64,000 bases of DNA from Chitinophagaceae bacterium (GTDB lineage: Bacteria; Bacteroidota; Bacteroidia; Chitinophagales; Chitinophagaceae), in NCBI GenBank assembly GCA_016713085.1, contig JADJPV010000001.1, forward strand, positions 1,316,001 to 1,380,000, written 5' to 3'. How positions within the stretch are numbered: the first letter of the stretch is position 1; every line of letters begins with the position of its first letter. Under the pieces are notes generated by a model that worked only from the letters and a program-made list of their open reading frames with translations, did not search any database and was not told where the DNA came from. Shown one piece after another: positions 36,967-47,126 of this stretch. A program made the translations under genes and the position numbers.

Positions 36967-38020
36967 TTAATAAGTTCTGCCCACTGTATCGCAAACTGCT
37001 TTCAGCAAAGAATTGTTATCATGTGCATCGTGGCTTTTTTCCCAAAGCATAATTCCATTGCCGCTTTGTTTGGCAAGCATTGCTTTCTTTTTTACAGTGG
37101 CAAGTCCGTTGTAATAAATAGTGTAATTAGTAAATGCACCGTTACTTACAATTGCTGAATCGGATTGAGGATTACCGCCTTTGAGCAGTATATCGTTATA
37201 ACTGAGTATGGTTCCAGTTTGTGTAATGCCACTTGGCCTTCCATAACCTGCAATACCCAGCACCGCTTTTGATGAAGGCAACCCACGGGTGCCCACCCAG
37301 TAATTCATACTTACAGTTGCCAGTGTATAATCGCAGTGATGTTTGTATGGAACGGTGCTGCTGAAATCATCATAGCTCATTATATTAAACCAGTCTACAT
37401 AATTGCCCAGCCACAATTCACTTTTAATGGCATCACGCACAGCACCTGCATATTTGCCGGCAGTAATGGCGGCGGTTAAATAATATTTAGCTGAAGTGTG
37501 GCAGCTGTCACTTAACTGTTTCATTAATGCGGTGTAAGTAATATCGGTGCCATCATCTGTACGGGGAAATTCCCAATCCATATCCACACCATCGAGGCCG
37601 TAAGTTCTTACCATGTTCATTACTTCACTGATGAACAAAGTGCGGCTGCCTGAGGCTGCGGCCATTGTTTTAAAATCGGCAGCAAGTCCGCTGATGCTGA
37701 TGAATATTTTTGCTCCGTTTGCTTTGGCTTTTGTTTTTACTTCCAATAGATGAGTACTGTTGCCTAATGTTAAACTGCCGCTGCTGTTAATATTGGCAAA
37801 GGCATAATTAATGACATTGCACATTTTGAATTTTACATCGGGCACTGAAGACAGGGTTCTGTAAGAAGGAAATATCCTACTACATAAAACCAAAGGCTGG
37901 CGGCGCTGCAATAATAACAGGAGGAGCCGGAGGAGTTGGAGGATTGCCTGATTTTTTACAGGAGTAAATAAGTGAGATAAACAGACTCCCCACTAAAAGG
38001 TACCGCAGTTGTTTCAGCAT
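36967..38020 (-). pseudogene. GH18 chitinase-like lipoprotein, frameshifted near the N-terminus
   Basis: From ATG 38020 a lipoprotein signal is read (MLKQLRYLLVGSLFISLIYS, then Cys), then a Pro-rich linker and APPAFGF before the frame breaks. Two short T tracts on the minus strand (near 37886-37889 and 37870-37872) each appear to lack one base; restoring them gives VVGYFPSYRTLSS, the usual GH18 first strand, joined to the frame to 36967. The catalytic motif DGVDMDWEF (DxxDxDxE) is intact. It would cleave chitin or related beta-1,4-GlcNAc polymers at the cell surface. The gene converges with the HTH gene at 36949, 17 bases away. Confidence 0.78.
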
Positions 38021-38071
38021 GGTTTCAGAATATAAGATGAAGGTAATAAAAGAATATCCTGCTTTTACGCA

Positions 38072-38880
38072 GTGAGTCGTTGGCTGCTAAGCCGCCAATG
38101 GCTAGGCTGTTATACAGATTTTTTGCAGCGTAAAGGAAAAGCCAATATTGCTGTTTTCGCCGTATTTAAGCCGTATTTAGTCCTTGCCATCCGGCTAAAA
38201 CAACCGATCTTTGTTCCCAATATTCTAAACTCCAAGCCACATTTAAGTTACTTGCCACATTCCAAACACGAAATTGATTTAGCCCGTATCCCGAACAAAC
38301 AGGTTGTTACGTTTATTCACGACAACAATCTTTACCGTTTAAAGGACTTTGCCGACCTGGAATCTTTTTCACGCAGTCACCCGGATATTGAAGACTTTCA
38401 TCATCACACAAAAACATTTTATATTCAGAAGCCGATTGAAGAAGTATGGGCGGCCTATAAAAATATTCCACCAAAAAATGCATGGTGTGGCAATATGCTG
38501 CAGTTCGGTTTGCAGTACTGCCGCAAAGGGAATAACCTTTCTTATTTAGATGATGAATACAAAGGGGCCGTAGTAGGACAGATTGTTTTGATTCGTGTGA
38601 AAGTACTGGGCGGACTGGCAAAGATTGCTGTGGGGCATGAAATAACTGCGGTGAATGATAACCAGCATATGCTTGAAACCTGCTACCTGCTGAAAGGCAA
38701 ATCGATGGGCAGTCAGCGGATCTGGTTAACAGAAACAAAGAAGGCTTTACAGAAATCACGCATCATACTATTTATAAAAGCGGTTCACGCTTCAGGGATA
38801 AATTTCTGTATCCCTTCCTGCATACAAAAGCGATTAATGAATTCCATAACAATATCAGGAATCATTTGAATGAGCAATGA
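38072..38880 (+). pseudogene. SRPBCC-like hypothetical protein, frameshifted
   Basis: The frame from about 38072 (GTG) runs through a segment that resembles a START/SRPBCC ligand-binding fold (KTFYIQKPIEEVWAAYKNIP and VGQIVLIRVKVLGGLAKIAV). Near 38734-38738 one A seems missing; restoring it gives EGFTEITHHTIYKSGSRFRD and continues to the stop at 38878-38880, an expected SRPBCC C-terminal helix (FLHTKAINEFHNNIRNH). The N-terminal start is uncertain because the first 40 residues do not look like a natural protein start. Function unknown. Confidence 0.6.
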
Positions 38881-39012
38881 TTGATTGTTGCCGGGAAGGC
38901 GGGAAGAAATACAAAGAAGAATTTATTGGAAGAAAAAGCAATTGGTTCACAAAGAAAACAAATGCCGTTTTTTTTCGCTGCGAATAAATTCTTTCTGCAA
39001 CGGGTTAATCTA

Positions 39013-39020
39013 TAATTTTG
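39013..39020 (+). promoter_or_regulatory. -7 element of the gmk promoter
   Basis: TAATTTTG matches TAnnTTTG and ends 11 bases before the gmk ATG. No good -33 TTG is present, so support is partial. Confidence 0.45.
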
Positions 39021-39031
39021 AGGCCTTATTT

Positions 39032-39610
39032 ATGGAACAAACAGCAAACAAACTGCTCATCATTACCGCACCCTCCGGCGCAGGAAAAACATCCATTACC
39101 AAACATTTAATGAAGCGCTTTCCGCAGCTGGCGTTTTCTGTGTCGGCTGCTACAAGGCCGCCAAGGGCACATGAACAAAACGGGGTGGATTATCATTTTA
39201 TGAGTGTGGATGATTTTCAGCAAAAGATCCAGGCCGATGATTTTGTAGAATGGGAAATGGTGTATGATGGAAAATATTACGGCACACTGAAAAGTGAAAT
39301 GCAGCGCATCTGGAACAATCATCAAACACCTGTACTGGATATTGATGTAAAAGGAGCCATTCATGTGCAGGGATTGTACCCAAAGCAAACACTATCCATT
39401 TTTATAGAACCGCCGAGCATTGAAGAATTGAAACGCCGGTTAGAAAGCCGGGGTACAGAAACGGCTGAAACTTTGCAGGCAAGGCTGAGTAAAGCTTCGT
39501 ACGAAATATCGTTTAAACATTCTTTTCATAAAGTGGTGGTTAACGCCCATTTGCCCGAGGCATGTGCCGAAGCAGAGCAGATTGTGGCGGCTTTTCTTGC
39601 CGGGCAGTAA
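39032..39610 (+). CDS. gmk: guanylate kinase
   Basis: Phosphorylates GMP to GDP. The ATG at 39032 gives 192 residues with the P-loop APSGAGKTS at positions 12-20, the lid and GMP-binding region (SAATRPPRAHEQNGVDYHF) and VLDIDVKGA, all guanylate kinase hallmarks. Upstream extensions in the same frame are not protein-like. It is followed 42 bases later by a CNNM/CBS protein gene. Confidence 0.96.
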   Translation: MEQTANKLLIITAPSGAGKTSITKHLMKRFPQLAFSVSAATRPPRAHEQNGVDYHFMSVDDFQQKIQADDFVEWEMVYDGKYYGTLKSEMQRIWNNHQTPVLDIDVKGAIHVQGLYPKQTLSIFIEPPSIEELKRRLESRGTETAETLQARLSKASYEISFKHSFHKVVVNAHLPEACAEAEQIVAAFLAGQ

Positions 39611-39652
39611 TAACCCCATTTGCAATTCCTTACAAAAACACTATTTTTAAAG

Positions 39653-40831
39653 ATGAACTGGTATTTACTTATAGGCATTGGCATCAGTATTCTGTTTGTA
39701 GGTTTTTTTGCCGGACTGCAAACAGCCTTCGGTTCACTGAACCGTTTTTCTGTTGAACTCAAGAAAAAGCAGGGTCTTGCAAGTGGCCGTATTCTCAGTG
39801 GTTTTATTGAAGAACAAAGTCGTTTTATAGGTGCAGTGCTGGTAGGCATTAACCTGGCGCTTGTAATTTTTGTATTAATGGCCACCCGTTTTTTTGATCC
39901 GCTCTGGAAAAAAATGCCACTGGTTATTCAAAATTCATCACTGCGGATCATTGTAGAAATCCTGATCACTGCCTTCATCATTTTACTCGTTCAGGTTATT
40001 TTCAAAGCTACCTTCCGTGCAAGGAGTAATTCATTGCTTTCTTTTTGGCAAGGATCACTGGTTTTTTTCAACAGTCTTCTGTCGCCCGTTTCCTCCCTGT
40101 TTGTAAACATTGCTGAATGGATTTTGAAATATTTGTTTGATGTAAGGGTCAATGAAAAAAGAAGCCTTCAGCCGTGTGGACCTGGAACATTTTATTCAGC
40201 AAACTAAAGACAACAATGAAGAATCGCAGGATCTGAATACAGAACTGTTTGAAAATGCCTTATCATTACCCGGTGTAAAAGTGCGTGAATGTTTAATTCC
40301 ACGTAAAGAAATCATTGGAGTAGAAGCCGGCATATCTATCAGCGGCCTCACAAAAAAATTCGTTGAAACCAAGTTGAGTAAGTTGATTGTTTATGAAGGA
40401 AATATTGATACGATTCTTGGCTATGCACATCATTTAGACCTGTTTCGTAAACCGACAGATATTAAATCGATCTTATTACCTATTCCTGCAGTACCTGAAA
40501 GTATGGGTGTTACCGATCTCATCAATCAGTTTGCGAAAGAGCGCAAAAGCATTGCCTGGGTGGTGGATGAATTTGGCGGTACCAGCGGTATTGTTACCAT
40601 GGAAGATTTGCTGGAAGAAATTTTTGGTGAAATACAGGACGAATATGACATTGAAGAATTTGTAGAAAAAGAACTGGCCGAAGGTGAATATATTTTCAGT
40701 GGCCGCCTGGAACTGGATTATCTCTCAGAAATAAGGCAAAAGAGCGGATCATTATTGACAACTACGAATTTGATATTCTTTCTGTAAACGACACCCGGAT
40801 TGAAACAGTAAAAATGAAAGTACTGCACTAA
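39653..40831 (+). pseudogene. CNNM/CBS hemolysin-family (CorC/GldE-like) membrane protein, two frame breaks
   Basis: Begins with a CNNM (DUF21) membrane domain: three hydrophobic segments from about residues 1-20, 60-85 and 100-125. At the A6 tract 40155-40160 one extra A breaks the frame; the next frame continues FSRVDLEHFIQQTKDN and two CBS motifs (GVKVRECLIPRKEIIGVEA, then SIAWVVDEFGGTSGIVTMED). After LELDYLSE (about 40730) the frame is lost again, and a short tail IIIDNYEFDILSV continues in the first frame to 40831; roughly 25 residues of the transporter-associated domain look absent. GldE is a member of this family, but the neighbourhood does not prove that identity. Confidence 0.7.
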
Positions 40832-40942
40832 CAGCAGGCAGTTTTATCAACCAGTTACAATCTTCTCAGCCCGTTTATAAAAACTCCGCTTACATACGAA
40901 ATCTTTATTATACCTTCTATTTCCAAAACCAAATTTTCATTT

Positions 40943-43522
40943 ATGAAGCAAAAGATTGCATTCGCTTGTACGGCAGCCTGCCTGTTGTATGGAGCAGAAA
41001 CATTTGCACAGGCTAAACCTGCAGCAGCACCGGCAGCAGACAGCACAAAGAAAGCCCCACCAAAAGCTAATGTGGCCGACAAAGTAAAAACAAGTAAAAA
41101 ACATGCGGGTTTGTTCACGCTTTACCAGGATACGGTAACAGGAAGTGTACTGATGTATGTGCGGAAAGATCAGCTCAACAAAGATTTTATTTATCAGAGT
41201 TTTTCTCTTGCGGGCCCTTCCAGTTTATTCCTGCACCAGAGTATGCACCGTGCAAACCTGGTATTTAAAATGAAAAAGCAGTATGATAAGATTGAGTTCT
41301 CAATGGAGAATACTTCCTTTTATTATGATCCCAAAAATGCAGTAAGCAAAGCAAGTGATTTGCCGGAAGCTGTTTTTTTTGTAGACAAATTCAGTGTGGA
41401 AGATTCAACCGGATATCTTATCAGTGTTGATGGTTTATTCCTGAGTGATAAACTCGATCCGGTTAAGCCAATCATGTCGCCAATGCTCCCTCCCGGTGCA
41501 GTATTTAATCTCGGTGGTTACAATCCAACCAAAAGCAAATACGCCAACATCCGTTCATATCCCAACAACAGTGATGTAGTTGTTGACCTGGCTTATGATA
41601 ATCCAATGCCATTCAATGGTGGCGGAAAAGATATTACGGATGCCCGTTATGTGCGTGTAAAATTGCAGCACTCTTTTCTTGAAGTGCCTGTGAATGATTA
41701 TAAACCAAGATTGGATGATCCACGTATTGGATATTTTACACAGGAAGTTGATGATCTTACATCAAACGAAATCACCAACTACCGTGATCAGATTAACCGC
41801 TGGCATTTAAAGAAGAAAGATCCTTCTGCTGCTTTAAGTGAGCCGGTTGAACCCATTACTTTTTGGGTAGAAAATACAACTCCCGTTGAATACCGCAATA
41901 TTATAAAAGCTGCCGGCGAACGCTGGAACGAAGCCTTTGAAAAAGCAGGCTTCAAAAATGCGGTAGTGATGAAAATCATGCCTGATGATGCCACATGGGA
42001 TCCTGCTGATATCCGTTATAATGTGATCCGCTGGATCTCTTCTCCTTATCCGCAATACGGAGCCATCGGACCAAGTTTTGTAAACCCAAGAACTGGACAG
42101 ATTCTTGGAAGTGATATCTCTATTGAGTGGGCTTCCGGTGCAGAAACTCCGTTCTTAGATGTTACTGAAGCCGATAATGCAGGTTATTCTGCTAATGATC
42201 AGGCTATGCAAATGGTTCCTGCGCATATGCGTAAACATTGGGCTGCCTGTACAATTGGTAACGAATTGGCGATGCAATATATGGCAGGTTCAACATTGAT
42301 CACTACCAGTGCAACAGATGGTGGAACAGAAGAAGTAAGACTTGCACATGAGCAGTTCATTTATTATCTCATCTTACATGAAATGGGCCATACCCTTGGC
42401 TTGAACCATAACATGAAGGCCAGCCAGATGCTGAGCCCAACTGAAGTGCATAATAAAGCCATCACACAAAAATTAGGTTTGCAGGGTTCTGTAATGGATT
42501 ACCCATCAGTTAACATTAACAGCGACAGAAGCAAACAAGGTGATTATTACACTATGAAACCAGGTCCGTATGATTTATGGGCCATTGAATATGGTTATCG
42601 TGAATTTCCGGCAGGGCAGGAACAAAGCAGCCTGAATGCATTGTTGCGCCGCAGCCATGAGCCATACCTTGCTTTTGGTAACGATGCAGATGATATGCGC
42701 AGCCCCGGTAATGGTATTGATCCAAGGGTGATGGTGAACGATATGAGTAATGATATGATTACTTATGGCGAAGACCGTTTCAAATTTGTAAACAGTGCCA
42801 TGAGTAAACTGGTAACCAAATATTCGAAAGGCGATAAATCATACCAGGAAATTCAGATCCGCTATTCAGTATTAAATGGCCAGCGTTTTCAAATGGCGAA
42901 TGCCGTGAGCCGTTATATTGGCGGTGTGCAGGTAGACAGAAGTTTCCCCGGTCAAAACCCCGGCAGTAAACCTTTTGTAATTACTCCTGTTGACTATCAG
43001 AAAAAAGCAATGGCTTTTTTAGCAAAGAATGTATTTGCTCCAACTGCTTTTGATGCAGACATACAGGTATTGCCTTATTTGCAAATGCAGCGTCGTGGTT
43101 TTAATTTCTTCGGATCTCCTGAAGATCCCAAGCATACCTCTGTTGTACAGAATTTTCATACAAATATTCTTGCACAACTGCTGAACCCAACAACCCTTCG
43201 TCGTATCAACAACAGTGCTTTGTATGGTAATACATATACAGTAGCGGATGTTATGAACGATTTAACCACCGCACTTTTTAAAGCAGATATTGGAGGTGCT
43301 GTAAATATCTACCGTCAGAATCTGCAAAGTGAATTTGTAAAAGGCGCTATTAACATTGTTGAATCTAAAACAGGGTTCGATAATGCTTCAAAAAGCGGTG
43401 CATATAATACGTTGAAGAAAATCAGAACTATGCTGGCAACAGCGGCTTCGCCCAACGAAAGTACAAGGGCTCACCGTGGAATGCTCATCTTTATGATTGA
43501 TAAAGCATTGGCAACAAAATAG
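40943..43522 (+). CDS. zinc-dependent metalloprotease (DUF5117/DUF5118-like)
   Basis: A large secreted protein of 859 residues with a signal peptide (ACLLYGAETFAQ). The zinc motif HEMGHTLGLNH begins at residue 479, and the flanking regions match the DUF5117-type metalloproteases common in Bacteroidota and Proteobacteria: FKMKKQYDKIEFSMENTSFY, and YWNEAFEKAG-like segment RWNEAFEKAGFKNAVVMKIM ahead of the site. A conserved GSVMDYPSVN follows the motif. The natural substrate is unknown. The C-terminal 300 residues are beta-helical and helical and end TRAHRGMLIFMIDKALATK. A strong terminator follows at 43544. Confidence 0.87.
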   Translation: MKQKIAFACTAACLLYGAETFAQAKPAAAPAADSTKKAPPKANVADKVKTSKKHAGLFTLYQDTVTGSVLMYVRKDQLNKDFIYQSFSLAGPSSLFLHQSMHRANLVFKMKKQYDKIEFSMENTSFYYDPKNAVSKASDLPEAVFFVDKFSVEDSTGYLISVDGLFLSDKLDPVKPIMSPMLPPGAVFNLGGYNPTKSKYANIRSYPNNSDVVVDLAYDNPMPFNGGGKDITDARYVRVKLQHSFLEVPVNDYKPRLDDPRIGYFTQEVDDLTSNEITNYRDQINRWHLKKKDPSAALSEPVEPITFWVENTTPVEYRNIIKAAGERWNEAFEKAGFKNAVVMKIMPDDATWDPADIRYNVIRWISSPYPQYGAIGPSFVNPRTGQILGSDISIEWASGAETPFLDVTEADNAGYSANDQAMQMVPAHMRKHWAACTIGNELAMQYMAGSTLITTSATDGGTEEVRLAHEQFIYYLILHEMGHTLGLNHNMKASQMLSPTEVHNKAITQKLGLQGSVMDYPSVNINSDRSKQGDYYTMKPGPYDLWAIEYGYREFPAGQEQSSLNALLRRSHEPYLAFGNDADDMRSPGNGIDPRVMVNDMSNDMITYGEDRFKFVNSAMSKLVTKYSKGDKSYQEIQIRYSVLNGQRFQMANAVSRYIGGVQVDRSFPGQNPGSKPFVITPVDYQKKAMAFLAKNVFAPTAFDADIQVLPYLQMQRRGFNFFGSPEDPKHTSVVQNFHTNILAQLLNPTTLRRINNSALYGNTYTVADVMNDLTTALFKADIGGAVNIYRQNLQSEFVKGAINIVESKTGFDNASKSGAYNTLKKIRTMLATAASPNESTRAHRGMLIFMIDKALATK

Positions 43523-43543
43523 TTTTCAACTGGTTGAAAAGGA

Positions 43544-43575
43544 AAGGCTGTCTCAAAATGAGACAGCCTTTTTTT
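43544..43575 (+). terminator. intrinsic terminator after the metalloprotease gene
   Basis: AAGGCTGTCTCA and TGAGACAGCCTT form a perfect 12-base-pair stem around AAA, followed by TTTTT. Confidence 0.92.
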
Positions 43576-43594
43576 GTTGGCAGAGTCTTCTTTT

Positions 43595-43622
43595 TTTGCT
43601 CATTTTTTTCGGGTTACATTTG
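43595..43622 (+). promoter_or_regulatory. promoter of tatC
   Basis: TACATTTG at 43615-43622 matches the -7 consensus; TTTG at 43595-43598 gives a short 16-base spacer. The start codon follows 18 bases later. Confidence 0.55.
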
Positions 43623-43640
43623 CAGCTGAAACTAATAACA

Positions 43641-44546
43641 GTGGCAGAAGAAACAGAATCAGAACGCAGGTCAATTTTTAAACGCATCCGTGGCAAGTCA
43701 ACCGGTGAGGAAAAAGCAGAAATGACTTTTATTGATCACCTGGAAGAACTGCGCTGGCATGTGATCCGTTCTTTGATTGCAATTGCTACTGGAGCAATCG
43801 TTGTAGGTTTTAATATTAACTACGTGGTTGACAGGATCTTTATGGGACCAATTCATAAGGAATTCATCTCCTACAAATGGCTTTGTCAGATGGGCAACTG
43901 GATTCATGTACCCGATTTGTGCATGACCAATTTCAGCCTGCGTTTCCAGAGTAATTCTTTTTCAGAGCAATTCCTAATGACATTTACTATTGCGTTTACT
44001 GTCGGTTTTATTGTTGCTTTTCCGTATGTATTTTGGGAAATATGGAAGTTTGTAAGACCTGCACTCAGTGAAAAAGAAAAAAAAGGAACAACAGGTGTTA
44101 TTGCCTGGATTTCCATTCTGTTTTTTCTTGGAGTTGCTTTCGGGTATTTCATTCTTACCCCGTTCATGGTTTATTTCTATTCTACTTATAGCATCAGTCC
44201 GCTCATTGATCTTAAACCAACCATCAGTGATTATTTTGAAAATCTTGTTTACTTAACGGTAGGTATTGGTTTATTGTTTCAGCTTCCGGTTGTAGTAATG
44301 CTGCTTACTAGAGTAGGAATCCTTACACCTCAAACCTTGAAGAAAGTAAGAAAGTTTGCTTTTATTGTAATCATTATTCTTGCGGCCATTATTACACCAT
44401 CAACAGATCCTTTCAGCCTGGCATTGGTTACTATTCCTCTCTATACATTGTATGAGTTCAGTATTTTCATGAGCATGCGTATTAACCGCAAACAGGCAAA
44501 AAGGATGAGGAAGAATGGAGTTGAGGGGAAAGCCTGTAGTTGGTAG
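43641..44546 (+). CDS. tatC: twin-arginine translocase subunit TatC
   Basis: Multi-spanning receptor of the Tat system, which exports folded proteins with twin-arginine signals. From the GTG at 43641 it has 301 residues. The cytoplasmic N-terminus ends in MTFIDHLEELRWHVIRS, the TatC signature, and six hydrophobic segments follow; FPYVFWEIWKFVRPALS is the conserved loop between segments 2 and 3. The longer frame from 43497 overlaps the upstream terminator. tatA/B genes are not adjacent. A short Bacteroidota-type extension between segments 1 and 2 (about 30 residues) is present. Confidence 0.94.
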   Translation: MAEETESERRSIFKRIRGKSTGEEKAEMTFIDHLEELRWHVIRSLIAIATGAIVVGFNINYVVDRIFMGPIHKEFISYKWLCQMGNWIHVPDLCMTNFSLRFQSNSFSEQFLMTFTIAFTVGFIVAFPYVFWEIWKFVRPALSEKEKKGTTGVIAWISILFFLGVAFGYFILTPFMVYFYSTYSISPLIDLKPTISDYFENLVYLTVGIGLLFQLPVVVMLLTRVGILTPQTLKKVRKFAFIVIIILAAIITPSTDPFSLALVTIPLYTLYEFSIFMSMRINRKQAKRMRKNGVEGKACSW

Positions 44547-44629
44547 ACGATAGTTATTAGCCGGTACCAGAAAGTGAACTATTGGGAGTGGTGTTTTCTT
44601 TTTATAATTTAAGGCTGTAAAAAATTGCT

Positions 44630-44992
44630 ATGCCTGGTTATAAAACACTTCTCGCTTATCAAAAAGCGAAACAGGTTGCTGATGAAATCTTTCTTGTTTC
44701 AAAAACTTTTCCTCAGGAAGAAAAATACAGTCTTACTGATCAGATAAGAAGAAGCTCAAGATCAGTTTGCGCCTGCATAAGTGAAGCATACAGAAAAAGA
44801 AAATACCCCGCACATTTTGTAAGTAAGCTAACAGATTCAGATATGGAAAATGGTGAAACTGAAGTATGGCTTGACTTTGCAAAAGATTGCAATTATCTGG
44901 CTGTTGAAAAGCATACCCGGCTTTATTCATTAAACGAAGAGGTCGCTAAGCTTTTGGCTTACATGATCAATCACCCTGAAAAATTTCTGTAG
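44630..44992 (+). CDS. four-helix bundle protein (23S rRNA-IVP family)
   Basis: A 120-residue helical protein of the family first seen in intervening sequences of 23S rRNA genes and now widespread in Bacteroidota genomes. The start YKTLLAYQKAKQVADEIFLV and the segment DQIRRSSRSVCACISEAYRK are diagnostic. It is not inside an rRNA gene here. The function is unknown; such proteins form pentameric four-helix bundles. It is an isolated gene between tatC and rpiB. Confidence 0.85.
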   Translation: MPGYKTLLAYQKAKQVADEIFLVSKTFPQEEKYSLTDQIRRSSRSVCACISEAYRKRKYPAHFVSKLTDSDMENGETEVWLDFAKDCNYLAVEKHTRLYSLNEEVAKLLAYMINHPEKFL

Positions 44993-45038
44993 GGCTGCTG
45001 CCTTTTACTAACAACTTAAGACTACCGGCTATCGGCTA

Positions 45039-45065
45039 TTGACTCATTTTTATATGCTAACTTTG
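45039..45065 (+). promoter_or_regulatory. promoter of rpiB
   Basis: TAACTTTG at 45058-45065 fits the -7 consensus; TTG at 45039-45041 is a -33 candidate with a 16-base spacer. The start codon is 33 bases downstream. Confidence 0.5.
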
Positions 45066-45098
45066 AATCCTTAACGTTCAACCACAAAACATTCCGTT

Positions 45099-45554
45099 AT
45101 GCAAAGTCCTTTTGATATGAGCAAACCCGTTGCCATTGGTTGTGATCATGCAGGGTTTGACTACAAAGAAGATTTGATTTCGTTTTTAGAAGGCAAAGGA
45201 ATTGCTTTCAAAGATTTTGGCACCTATTCAACTGACTCTGTTGATTATGCCGACTTTGCCCACCCTGTTGCCAGTGCTGTTGAAAAAGGGGAAGCCGCTT
45301 TTGGGATTTTACTCTGCGGCAGTGCCAATGGTGTTGCAATTACAGCTAACAAACACCAGGGCATACGTGCTGCTATTTGCTGGGGCGAAGAACTGGCACA
45401 GTTATCAAGAGGACATAATAATGCCAATGTAATTTGTATCCCTGCCCGTTTTGTTCGTGAGGGTGATGCAGAAAAAATGGTTGATACTTTTATGACAACT
45501 GAGTTTGAAGGTGGCCGCCATGACAGAAGAGTACAAAAAATTGCCTGTTCGTAA
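45099..45554 (+). CDS. rpiB: ribose 5-phosphate isomerase B
   Basis: Interconverts ribose 5-phosphate and ribulose 5-phosphate in the pentose phosphate pathway. The 151 residues contain AIGCDHAGFDYKEDL near the N-terminus with the Asp and His of the active site, and GILLCGSANGVAITANKH, the catalytic Cys segment of RpiB. The ATG at 45099 adds six residues compared with an internal Met at 45117; either is possible. Followed by a terminator at 45589. Confidence 0.94.
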   Translation: MQSPFDMSKPVAIGCDHAGFDYKEDLISFLEGKGIAFKDFGTYSTDSVDYADFAHPVASAVEKGEAAFGILLCGSANGVAITANKHQGIRAAICWGEELAQLSRGHNNANVICIPARFVREGDAEKMVDTFMTTEFEGGRHDRRVQKIACS

Positions 45555-45588
45555 CAGGACAGATCAATTTTATACCATTTATATAACT

Positions 45589-45617
45589 ATCCCGCTTACG
45601 GCGGGATTTTATTTTAT
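45589..45617 (+). terminator. intrinsic terminator after rpiB
   Basis: ATCCCGC and GCGGGAT stem with a TTACG loop, followed by TTTATTTTAT. Confidence 0.82.
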
Positions 45618-45642
45618 ATTCGGCACATCAAAAAAATAAATA

Positions 45643-47033
45643 ATGAGGAACTATTTACTACTTGCATTGCTGCTGATTTAAAAACCCATCTCTACATTCT
45701 GGCTGATCCGGCTATGGAAGGAAGAGAAACAGGTACAGCAGGACAACGAAAAGCAGCTGAGTATCTCAAACAGGAATTTAAACGTATTGGAATTGCTCCG
45801 GCTAATAACGGAAACTATGAACAGTTCTATCCATTATACAAAGACACATTGCTGGATGCTTCTGTAAACATTGGCGGTAACAGCTACCTGTTTGGAAAAG
45901 ATTTTACTGCAATGACCAATAACATCATCACAACAAAACAGTTTTTCAGTGAAGTGGTGTATATGAGTAAGATTGATACGACCACAGATATCAGGGGTAA
46001 AGCAGTTGTCATCGTTGCAAAAGGCGGCACACAGCTTCCTGCTCAAAATGAAATCTTTAACTTATACAGCCGTCAGCCTGCTGGCATGTTGTTTGTGCAG
46101 AGTAATATTGACAAACAACCATCAGCCCGCAGTGGCAGAGTTTCATTGAACTTATATAAAGCAAGACAATCACCACTTGTTGCCCGTATTTCGGAAGCAA
46201 TGGGCGAAGCGATTCTGAAAGCTGATTATGCAAAAGCAAAAGAACAAACTCTGGAAACAAAAACAGTTGCAACTGAACTGATGCTTTCGTTCAACAAAGA
46301 AAGTCTGGTGTCGTCTGCATCCAATGTGCTGGGCATGATTGAAGGAACAGATAAAAAAGATGAGTGGGTGATTATATCTGCACACTACGATCATATTGGT
46401 ATTACAAATGGTAAAGTAAATCCCGGTGCTGATGATGATGGCAGCGGTACTGTTGGTGTACTTGAACTGGCAGAAGCATTTGCCAAAGCAAAAGCAGCTG
46501 GTAAAGGATCACGCAGAAATATTTTATTTATTCTTGTGAGTGGAGAAGAAAAAGGATTGTGGGGAAGTGAATACTACAGCAACCATCCTGTTTATCCGTT
46601 AGAAAAAACATCGATTGATCTGAACATTGATATGATTGGAAGAAAAGATGATAATATCAAATCACTCGACACCAACAATCATGTGTACTTAATTGGCGAT
46701 GATAAACTGAGCAGTGATTTGCCAAACATGGTTGACAGTATCAATAACCTCTACATCAAAATTATTACCGACAGAAAATACAACGATCCGAAAGATCCCA
46801 ACCGTTTATACTACCGCAGCGATCATTATAATTTTGCAGCAAAGGGAGTTCCTATTTTATTTTTCTTTGATGGTATACATAAGGATTATCACAAACCATC
46901 TGATACTCCTGATAAGATCAATTACGATCTGCATGAAAAAAGAACAAGACTTGTTTTCTTTCTTGCATGGGAAGCAGCCAACAGAAATGAAATGATGAAG
47001 AGAGATATACCGCTGAATGTGCCGGCGAGATAA
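45643..47033 (+). pseudogene. M28 family metallopeptidase, start region damaged
   Basis: The mature enzyme frame (from about 45660 through 47033) contains ADPAMEGRETGTAGQRKAA, the zinc-binding SAHYDHIG, PGADDDGSGTVGVLEL, and VSGEEKGLWGSEYY, all M28 aminopeptidase hallmarks, and a Phe-rich C-terminus. A signal-like start MRNYLLLALLLI at 45643 is in another frame and stops at TAA at 45679. Between ATTGCTGCTG and the mature start about 20 residues expected in the family seem missing; a deletion between short direct repeats could explain this. It would be a secreted aminopeptidase. Read-level confirmation is needed. Confidence 0.75.
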
Positions 47034-47039
47034 AAGGAA

Positions 47040-47082
47040 CCCCCTAACCCCCGCCTGTGCGTCGGGCAGGCCCTGAAGGGGG
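47040..47082. repeat. G/C-rich intergenic repeat (CCCCC...GGGGG)
   Basis: CCCCCTAACCCCCG on the left and AAGGGGG on the right, with an inner CCTG/CAGG pair around TGCGTCGGG. Such C/G-tract palindromes are common between genes in Bacteroidota; no other function is seen. Confidence 0.5.
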
Positions 47083-47088
47083 AATAAG

Positions 47089-47119
47089 AAAATCCCAACT
47101 GTTGTGCAGTTGGGATTTT
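47089..47119. terminator. bidirectional terminator between convergent genes
   Basis: AAAATCCCAACTG and CAGTTGGGATTTT pair over 13 bases around TTGTG, with T or A tracts on both sides. It serves the M28 gene (plus) and the 47127 gene (minus). Confidence 0.9.
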
Positions 47120-47126
47120 TTATTTG

